NCBI GenBank assembly: GCA_035527455.1
Contig: DATLAN010000689.1
Location: 1 to 10,475 of the forward strand
Source of the DNA: DATLAN01 sp035527455
GTDB taxonomy: Bacteria > Planctomycetota > Planctomycetia > Pirellulales > Thermoguttaceae
Direction of reading: 5' to 3'
Length of the DNA: 10,475 nucleotides
Part shown: positions 5,532-10,475 of the stretch, piece by piece
Position numbering within the stretch: the stretch's first letter is position 1
Layout: each line of letters begins with the position of its first letter
The notes under the pieces: generated by a model
What the model saw: the letters and a program-made list of their open reading frames with translations, nothing else
Told to the model about the DNA's origin: nothing
Databases searched by the model: none
Program-made: the position numbers and the translations under genes

Positions 5532-7384
5532 CTGCTCAGGTAGTCGATGCGGCGTCCTACCTCGCCGCTGGAGGCTTTGATGTTGAGCGACTTGACGTCG
5601 AAGGCGTATCCGCCCGGCGTGCGGTCGTGGAAGAAGACGACCGTGTTGAGGGTCAGCAGCGCCTCCACGTTCGAGCCGGTCTTCTCGAGCACGTCGCGGA
5701 GCGTGGGCCGCGGGTCGGCGGCGCCGATGATCCCCAGGAACTCGGCCGCGCGGACCCGCACGAGCAGCTCCGGATCGTCGAGTCGCGCTTGGGCCGCCTC
5801 CGCGAGTTCCTTGGCGTCGTCGCCTAAGCAACTGCACGCGATCAGCGCCCAATAGCGCTCCCACGGATTCGAGGACGCCAGGGCCTTCTCGAGCTTCGGC
5901 ACCGCCTCGGCCGCCGGCAACAGGCTCAAATCGGCCACGTCGACCAGCCGGGCGATCTGCTCGGCGTGCTGCTGCCCGAACGCCACCGGGGCGTCCATGG
6001 CGTGCTCGACCAGGTAGCTTTCCGGGTAGAAGCTCAAGTCGGGCATGCCCTTGACGCGCTGCTGCATCAGCCCGCGCATTTGGGCGAGCACCTCGGCGTG
6101 GGCCGGATCGCCGGCGAGATTGTTCACCTCGTACGGATCGGTCTGGAGGTCGTAGAGCACCTCAACCGGCTTGGGCTCGAAGAACCGCCGCTGGGCCGCG
6201 TCGAGCTTGCCCTCGCGATACAGCGTCCGCCACTGCTGGTAGGCGAGCATCTTGTAGCGGTAGTTGTTCTGCAGCGCGTCGGGATAGAACGCCTGGTAGT
6301 GGCGGATGTACTTGTAGCGGCCCTTGCGCAGCGACCGGCAGAGATCGTATTTCTCGTCGAAACGGTCGGCGTAGCCGAACGCTTCATCGCGGGCGTCGAC
6401 CTCGGCGAGCGTCACGTCTTTGCCGAGGAAGGGCTTTCCGTCGAAGTGTTTCGGCAGCGGCACACCGGCCAGTTGCAGCAGCGTGGGGCCGAAATCGGCG
6501 AAGCTGACGAAGCCCTGCACGCGGGTGCCGCGGCCGGCGTCCACCAGGTGCTTCCAGTTCTCCGGCACCCGCACCACCAGCGGAACGTGCAGCCCGCTCT
6601 CGTAAATGTATCCCTTGCTGCCGGGCAGCACGCCGCCGTTGTCGCCGAAGTAGAAGATGAACGTGTCCTCCAGCAGGCCGTCTTCGGCCAACTGGTCCAC
6701 CATCTTGCCGACGAACTGGTCGACCGCGCCGATCCGGTCGTGATACCGCGCGTACGTGTAGCGGAAGAGGTCCGTATCCGGGTGATACGGCGCGACGGCG
6801 ACGCTCTTCGGATCGGTTCCCAGCGCCGAGAAGTCGATCTGCTTTTCGGAGAAGTGGAGCGAACTCTCGTGAGACGCGCCGAAGGACTGCATGTGGAAGA
6901 AGGGCGTGTCCTTCGAGGGGCGGTCGCGCCACGTCGCGCTGCCCGAAGAGGCGTCCCAGACCCCCGCGAGTTCCACGGCGTTGTAGTCCTTCTTCGAGTT
7001 GTTCGTCGCGTAATAGCCCGCCTCGCGGAGATAGGCCGGGAACATCCGCCAGCCGTCGGGCAGCGTGGCCGTTTTGCTCCTGCGGTGAAACTGCGTGCCC
7101 ACGCGCGGGGCGTAGAGCCCGGTGATCAGCGTGGTCCGCGCCACCGAGCAGACCGGGGCGTTGCAGAAGGCGTGGTCGAACACCAGGCCCTGCGAGGCGA
7201 GCTTCTCGATGTTCGGAGCCGGCGCCCCGTTCTCGTCGAACAGCTTCATGTAGTGCTTCGAATTGTCCTCGGAGAGGATCCAAAGGAAGTTGGGGCGATC
7301 GGCGGCGCGCAGCGATGCGCTGCAGAAGATCTGCAATACGATCGCGAGGAAAAAGGCGCCGCGGCGAGGTGTCGGTTTGCTCAT
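5525..7384 (-). CDS. Secreted type I sulfatase with C-terminal HEAT-like repeats (sulfatase 1)
   Basis: A 619-residue sulfatase (PF00884) that should cleave sulfate esters, most likely of polysaccharides, outside the cytoplasm. Residues 1-28 are a signal peptide (core FFLAIVLQIF, cleavage after RAA). The family domain covers about 30-425. The formylglycine motif is C79-S-V-A-R followed by TTLITG, with Val at +2 where most sulfatases have Pro. Metal ligands include D40-N41 and D248-N249 (FGDNGG). Residues about 495-590 read as two or three HEAT-like helical repeats (NPWERYWALIACSCLG; VRVRAAEFLGIIG). The chosen start has GAAAGG about six bases upstream and a proper signal peptide. A further in-frame ATG at 7484-7486 would add 34 residues that are only translated repeat DNA, with LAERDGY twice, so it is rejected. 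It probably follows sulfatase 2 in one transcript. Confidence 0.93.
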   Translation of the reverse strand: MSKPTPRRGAFFLAIVLQIFCSASLRAADRPNFLWILSEDNSKHYMKLFDENGAPAPNIEKLASQGLVFDHAFCNAPVCSVARTTLITGLYAPRVGTQFHRRSKTATLPDGWRMFPAYLREAGYYATNNSKKDYNAVELAGVWDASSGSATWRDRPSKDTPFFHMQSFGASHESSLHFSEKQIDFSALGTDPKSVAVAPYHPDTDLFRYTYARYHDRIGAVDQFVGKMVDQLAEDGLLEDTFIFYFGDNGGVLPGSKGYIYESGLHVPLVVRVPENWKHLVDAGRGTRVQGFVSFADFGPTLLQLAGVPLPKHFDGKPFLGKDVTLAEVDARDEAFGYADRFDEKYDLCRSLRKGRYKYIRHYQAFYPDALQNNYRYKMLAYQQWRTLYREGKLDAAQRRFFEPKPVEVLYDLQTDPYEVNNLAGDPAHAEVLAQMRGLMQQRVKGMPDLSFYPESYLVEHAMDAPVAFGQQHAEQIARLVDVADLSLLPAAEAVPKLEKALASSNPWERYWALIACSCLGDDAKELAEAAQARLDDPELLVRVRAAEFLGIIGAADPRPTLRDVLEKTGSNVEALLTLNTVVFFHDRTPGGYAFDVKSLNIKASSGEVGRRIDYLSRK

Positions 7385-7390
7385 GGGGAA

Positions 7391-7396
7391 CCTTTC
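7391..7396 (-). promoter_or_regulatory. Ribosome binding site deciding the sulfatase 1 start
   Basis: GAAAGG on the coding strand, six bases before the ATG at 7382-7384. It favours this start over the in-frame ATG at 7484-7486, which lies inside repeat DNA. Confidence 0.6.
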
Positions 7397-7417
7397 GTGG
7401 GTTGAAGGACGTACTTG

Positions 7418-7521
7418 GTAGCCGTCTCGCTCCGCGAGACGTGGCTTCTCATAGTAGCCGTCTCGCTCCGCGAGACGTGGCTTCATCTCGCGGAGCGAGA
7501 CGGCTACTTTGGCTACTTTGG
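7418..7521. repeat. Three-copy palindromic repeat between the two sulfatase genes
   Basis: Two direct 31-bp copies (7418-7448 and 7454-7484) contain GTAGCC, the perfect hairpin GTCTCGC-TCC-GCGAGAC and then GTGGCTTC. A third copy (7485-7507) is inverted. Copies two and three form a 22-bp perfect inverted repeat (7454-7475 with 7486-7507) around a 10-nt loop. A GGCTACTTT tandem run follows (7502-7521) and continues through the TAG stop of sulfatase 2 at 7522-7524. The array fills most of the 137-bp gap between the genes and could form a strong 3' mRNA structure. Confidence 0.9.
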
Positions 7522-8949
7522 CTATTTCGGTGCTTGCGGGTCGCCGAACTTGGCGCGGCGGTCCTTTTCGTGTATCGCGCGGTCGTGGAAGACGCCCTCC
7601 ACGGCCGGCTCGTGGGCTTCTTCAGCATAGGCTTTCATCTTGGCGAGCACATCGGCGTGCTCCGCGGCCACGTCGTGCTGTTCGCCGATGTCTTTGCCGA
7701 GATCATACAATTCCCAAGCGCCGTCGGCACGAGGCTGGATGGCCTTCCACTCGCCCATTCGCACGGCGCGCTGCTGGCCGTATTCCCAGTAGAGGTATTC
7801 GTGCGGCTGCTGCGGGCGTCCGGCGGCCTTCTCGCCGAGCAGTTCCGGCAGGATCGACATGCCGTCGATGTCCCGCGGGGCCTTCGTGCCGGTCAACTCG
7901 GCGACGGTCGGCAGCACGTCGGGGAAGTACCACAAGAGATCGCTGACGCGCCCGGGTTCGATGCGGCCGGGCCAGCGGACGATCATGGGGATTCGCAACC
8001 CGCCCTCGTACAAGTTGCCCTTGTTGCCGCGGAACGCAACGCCCGTCGTCGGGTTGACGTTCGGCCCGAAGAAACCGCCGGGATGCTCCGCGGACTGGAA
8101 TCGCGGGGCCCCGCCGTTGTCGCCGCAGAAGAAGACGATCGTGTCCTCTTCGAGGCCGAGTTCCTTGAGCAGGCCCAGCACGTCGGCCACGTTCCGATCG
8201 ACCATGGCCACCATCGCCGCGTAGCGCCGGGCCTCTTCGGTCCAGGACTCGTCCTTGAAGGCGGCCCAGGCCGGATCGCTGTCGGGAATGTCGTACATGC
8301 CGTGCGGCGGGGTGATCGGCAGATAGCAGAAGAACGGCCGGTCCTGGTTCTGGCGGATGAACTTCAGCGCCTCTTCCATGATGACGTAATGCGAGTACGT
8401 CTGCCCGCTGCGCCCTCCGCGATTGCCCGGCAGCACCAGTTCCTCGCTGTTGCGGACGATGTAAGGGGGGAAGAAGCTGTGGGCGTGGACCTGGTCGTAG
8501 TAGCCGACGAAGATATCGAAGCCGTGCTTCTCCGGCACGCCGGTCGAGCCGCGTCCGCCGCAGCCCCACTTGCCGAACCCGCCGGTGGCGTAGCCGGCCC
8601 GCTGGAGCATCGAGGCGACGGTTTCTTCGCCGGCCCGCATGGGCGTGCCGCCGTCGTTCTTCCGCACCGAGACGTGGCCCATGTGCTTGCCGGTCATCAG
8701 CGTGCAGCGGGTGGGGGCGCAAACCGTACACCCGGCCAACGCCTGGGTGAAGCGGATCCCTTCGGCCGCCAGACGATCGATGTTCGGCGTCTTCAGGTGC
8801 GGACTGCCCGTACACGAGAGTTCGTAATAGGCCAGCTCGTCCGACATGATGTAGACGACGTTCGGCTTGCGGCCCTCGATGTCGGCGGCGGCAAGCGGTG
8901 CTGTCGAGAAAAAGACGGCAAGAACGAAAAGCGGCGGTAGGTACTTCAT
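7522..8949 (-). CDS. Secreted type I sulfatase (sulfatase 2)
   Basis: A 475-residue formylglycine sulfatase (PF00884). Residues 1-22 are a signal peptide (LFVLAVFFSTAPLAAA). The maturation motif is C77-A-P-T-R followed by CTLMTG, an orthodox C-x-P-x-R signature. D37-E38 stand where D-D is usual at the calcium site; K127-W128 (FGKWGCGG) and D277-N278 (CGDNGG) complete the active-site set. The C-terminal family subdomain holds AVRMGEWKAI and ELYDLGKDIGEQHDVA. Length is typical for arylsulfatase-like enzymes, with no added domain. The start at 8947-8949 has AAGGAG eight to nine bases upstream; a longer in-frame start near 9045 would precede the signal peptide and the -10 candidate. It is the first gene of the minus-strand pair, divergent from the lyase, which suggests shared use in sulfated-glycan breakdown. 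The precise substrate is unknown. Confidence 0.94.
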   Translation of the reverse strand: MKYLPPLFVLAVFFSTAPLAAADIEGRKPNVVYIMSDELAYYELSCTGSPHLKTPNIDRLAAEGIRFTQALAGCTVCAPTRCTLMTGKHMGHVSVRKNDGGTPMRAGEETVASMLQRAGYATGGFGKWGCGGRGSTGVPEKHGFDIFVGYYDQVHAHSFFPPYIVRNSEELVLPGNRGGRSGQTYSHYVIMEEALKFIRQNQDRPFFCYLPITPPHGMYDIPDSDPAWAAFKDESWTEEARRYAAMVAMVDRNVADVLGLLKELGLEEDTIVFFCGDNGGAPRFQSAEHPGGFFGPNVNPTTGVAFRGNKGNLYEGGLRIPMIVRWPGRIEPGRVSDLLWYFPDVLPTVAELTGTKAPRDIDGMSILPELLGEKAAGRPQQPHEYLYWEYGQQRAVRMGEWKAIQPRADGAWELYDLGKDIGEQHDVAAEHADVLAKMKAYAEEAHEPAVEGVFHDRAIHEKDRRAKFGDPQAPK

Positions 8950-8958
8950 CGTCGCGTG

Positions 8959-8964
8959 CTCCTT
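8959..8964 (-). promoter_or_regulatory. Ribosome binding site of sulfatase 2
   Basis: AAGGAG on the coding strand, nine bases before the ATG at 8947-8949. Together with the signal peptide it fixes the start. Confidence 0.75.
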
Positions 8965-9000
8965 GGCTGGTGGTTTTCGGGGTTGGCCGTGACGTACCAC

Positions 9001-9006
9001 ATTATA
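9001..9006 (-). promoter_or_regulatory. Candidate -10 box for sulfatase 2
   Basis: A perfect TATAAT on the minus strand, about 50 bp upstream of the sulfatase 2 ATG. No good -35 hexamer stands 16-18 bp further upstream, so it may need an activator or an alternative sigma factor, or be a chance match. Confidence 0.4.
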
Positions 9007-9029
9007 GCTTGGCCTTTGCGGCGATGCAC

Positions 9030-9104
9030 GTAGCCGGATTCGCAAGAATTCGGGCGCTGGCCGGTTTCACGCGAAATGGCCCGAATTCTTGCGAATCCGG
9101 CTAC
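9030..9104. repeat. Perfect 26-bp inverted repeat
   Basis: Arms 9030-9055 and 9079-9104 are exact reverse complements, each bounded by GTAGCC/GGCTAC on the outside, with a 23-nt loop. Within each arm CCGGATTC-GCAA-GAATTCGG is itself a nearly perfect hairpin. It is a REP/MITE-like unit in the divergent control region, just upstream of the sulfatase 2 promoter candidate. Confidence 0.85.
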
Positions 9105-9166
9105 CAATCGATGCCGGTGGCGAGGTGGTCGGCGTTTGGGTAGAATCGTGTTGCCCTCACCCCCTA

Positions 9167-9192
9167 CCCCTCTCCCGCAAGCGGGAGAGGGG
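9167..9192. repeat. Near-complete palindrome CCCCTCTCCCGC / GCGGGAGAGGGG
   Basis: A 12-bp stem (9167-9178 with 9181-9192) with only AA between the arms, preceded by CCCTCACCCCCTA. This 'CCCTCACCC...CTCTCCCGCAAGCGGGAGAGGGG'-like repeat, recalled from general knowledge, is found dispersed in many bacteria. It lies 70 bp before the lyase start, on the upstream side, so it is not a terminator of the lyase. Confidence 0.8.
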
Positions 9193-9262
9193 AGCCGCTT
9201 GACGCAGAACACCATTGCCTGAACCAGAACACATTCGCTTGAACCGGATTACGAGGAGACCC

Positions 9263-10475
9263 ATGAAAAGCCTTCGCATCGCAGTCGCCGTGTCGGCCGT
9301 GGTTGTCGTCGCCGTCGTCATCGTCGCCGGCAACGCTTCGGCCGACCAGAACGAGTTTGGCTACCCGCCTTCGATCTCCCTGGATGACGTCCGCTCGTGG
9401 ATCGACAAGGCTCCGAAAGAACACCCGCGGCTGCTGGCCACTCGGGCCGATCTGGCGGCCGTGCGCGAGTCGGCCGAGGGCGATCCCGTGCGTCAGGCGC
9501 TGGCCCGGGCCGTGGTGCGGGAGGCCGATCTGATCGAGGACCTCCCTCCCATCACGCGGCAATTGGAAGGGCGGCGCCTGCTGGGCCAATCCCGCCGCTG
9601 CGTGAAACGCGTCGTCGTGCTGGCCATGGCGTATCACCTTACCGGCGACGTCCGATACGTCCGCCGCTGCCAGCAGGAGATGTTGGCGGCGGCCCGATTC
9701 ACCGACTTCAACCCCAGCCACTTCCTCGACGTGGCCGAGATGACCTTCGCGCTGGCGATCGGCTACGACTGGCTCTACGACCGGCTCGACGAGGCCGCTC
9801 GGGAAGAGATCCGCAAGGCGATCGTCGAGAAGGGCGTGATCCTGCCGTTGGAAACGCAACACAAGGGCTGGGTCCGATCGCGGAACAACTGGGGACAGGT
9901 CTGCCACGGGGGCCTCACCGCCGGCGCGTTGGCGGTCATGGAAGACGAGCCGGACCTGGCCGCGCGAACCGTGCACAACGCCCTGCACAACGTGACAAAC
10001 TCGATGCAAGCCTACGCACCCAAGGGCAGTTACCCCGAGGGCCCCGGCTACTGGTCGTACGGCACCAGCTACAACGTACTGTTGATCGGCGTGCTCGAAA
10101 GCGCGCTGGGGACGGACTTCGGCCTGAGCAAGGCACCCGGCTTCGACCAGACCGGTCAGTACCTCGGCCTGACGTGCGGACCGTCGGGCCAGTTCTTCAA
10201 CTACGCCGACGGCGGCGCCGGCCGGGGACCGGAGCCGTCGCTGTTCTGGTTCGCCGACCGTTACGATCGACCGGACTGGCTGCTGGGCGAACGCGAGCGG
10301 TTGTCGACCACCGCGGCCAGGATCAGCCGGGAACGCGCCGCCTCGTACGGCGACCGCTTCCTGCCGCTGGCGCTGCTCTGGCTGGATACCCCCGGCGACG
10401 CGCCCCCGATCCACATGCCCTTGCACTGGTACAGCGAAGGCGAAACGCCGATCACGATCCACCGCGGCTCCTGGG
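9263..10475 (+). CDS. Secreted heparinase II/III-like polysaccharide lyase (3' end outside window)
   Basis: 404 codons are present and the frame is still open at the window edge. Residues 1-27 are a signal peptide with a long valine-rich core ending NASA-D. The rest fits the alpha/alpha-toroid of heparinase II/III-like lyases (uronic-acid polysaccharide lyases): HPRLLATRADLAAVR at 54-68, an all-helical middle with IGYDWLYDRL at 166-175, NNWGQVCHGG at 208-217, and YPEGPGYWSYGTSY at 257-270. These last two segments are where Asn, His and Tyr catalytic residues are expected. The last codons (ETPITIHRGSW) enter the beta-sandwich domain. GAGGAG at 9253-9258 supports the start. The divergent sulfatases suggest a sulfated glycan substrate. 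An alginate-lyase-like activity cannot be excluded. Confidence 0.88.
   Translation, partial: MKSLRIAVAVSAVVVVAVVIVAGNASADQNEFGYPPSISLDDVRSWIDKAPKEHPRLLATRADLAAVRESAEGDPVRQALARAVVREADLIEDLPPITRQLEGRRLLGQSRRCVKRVVVLAMAYHLTGDVRYVRRCQQEMLAAARFTDFNPSHFLDVAEMTFALAIGYDWLYDRLDEAAREEIRKAIVEKGVILPLETQHKGWVRSRNNWGQVCHGGLTAGALAVMEDEPDLAARTVHNALHNVTNSMQAYAPKGSYPEGPGYWSYGTSYNVLLIGVLESALGTDFGLSKAPGFDQTGQYLGLTCGPSGQFFNYADGGAGRGPEPSLFWFADRYDRPDWLLGERERLSTTAARISRERAASYGDRFLPLALLWLDTPGDAPPIHMPLHWYSEGETPITIHRGSW

Larger units (their letters stand above)
8950..9262. other. Divergent control region between sulfatase 2 and the lyase
   Basis: A 313-bp gap separates genes transcribed in opposite directions. It holds the sulfatase 2 leader and -10 box, a 26-bp inverted repeat, a 12-bp-stem palindrome, an imperfect 20-bp tandem duplication (9205-9244) and the lyase ribosome binding site GAGGAG at 9253-9258. 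A weak rightward promoter candidate is TGGCGA (9118-9123), 17 bp, TAGAAT (9141-9146). No protein is encoded. Confidence 0.6.

Noticed and set aside
5966..7405. 479-codon open frame on the + strand
   Set aside because: It is antisense to sulfatase 1, rich in Arg/Val/His as expected for a complement frame of GC-rich coding DNA.
7385..7486. 34-residue N-terminal extension of sulfatase 1
   Set aside because: It is translated from the palindromic repeat (LAERDGY twice), lies before the signal peptide and has no ribosome binding site.
7418..7507. CRISPR-like direct repeats 36 bp apart
   Set aside because: Only two direct copies and one inverted copy, with no unique spacers of 25-40 bp and no cas genes; it is a palindromic dispersed repeat.
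7315..8940. 541-codon open frame on the + strand
   Set aside because: It is antisense to sulfatase 2 and the repeat array; no domain is recognisable.
8950..9045. 32-residue N-terminal extension of sulfatase 2
   Set aside because: It would put the signal peptide inside the protein and ignores the AAGGAG in front of the downstream ATG.
9164..10462. 432-codon open frame on the - strand
   Set aside because: It is the complement of the lyase gene, whose + strand frame has a signal peptide, ribosome binding site and family motifs.

Overview
This is a GC-rich bacterial window whose gene content points to a planctomycete, probably a Pirellulales-type organism. The reasons are two exported sulfatases, a heparinase II/III-like lyase, a GYF_2 / trypsin / TPR membrane protein, the head of an exported methyltransferase/PQQ-propeller protein, and long hairpin repeats in nearly every gap. 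This taxonomic placement is inferred from family content; no rRNA or other marker gene is present. No tRNA, rRNA, CRISPR array or complete insertion sequence was seen.

Layout. 1-318 is non-coding apart from a possible gene tail on the + strand. 319-1212 (-) is a secreted alpha/beta hydrolase. 1213-1540 is an intergenic region with a 30-bp perfect inverted repeat. 1541-2290 (+) is a truncated methyltransferase/PQQ-propeller gene: the N-terminal third is intact and the propeller is missing. 2266-2637 (-) is a KTSC-domain putative lipoprotein. It lies 26 bp downstream of 2664-4676 (-), a membrane-anchored serine protease with an N-terminal GYF_2 domain and eight C-terminal TPRs. 4677-5524 is an 848-bp gene graveyard holding a 5'-leader hairpin, a relic resembling a serine-recombinase segment, a perfect 26-bp-stem hairpin, a gene tail with a calcium-loop motif, a repeat pair and an 11-bp microsatellite. 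5525-7384 (-) and 7522-8949 (-) are two secreted formylglycine sulfatases. 8950-9262 is a divergent control region with two hairpin repeats. 9263 to the right edge (+) is a secreted heparinase II/III-like polysaccharide lyase, cut by the window end.

How the genes may work together. The right half (about 5.5-10.5 kb) reads as a small sulfated-polysaccharide degradation locus, with two sulfatases transcribed away from a lyase and a shared divergent promoter region. The secreted alpha/beta hydrolase on the left could act as a carbohydrate deacetylase or esterase, but nothing ties it to that locus. The protease/KTSC pair is a probable two-gene operon of unknown role at the cell envelope.

The most unusual signal is in the non-coding DNA. 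Several hairpin repeat families sit at gene borders, three of them with the same GC-TT-GC apex. One family abuts the 3' ends of both sulfatases so closely that their TAG stop codons lie inside its flanking array.
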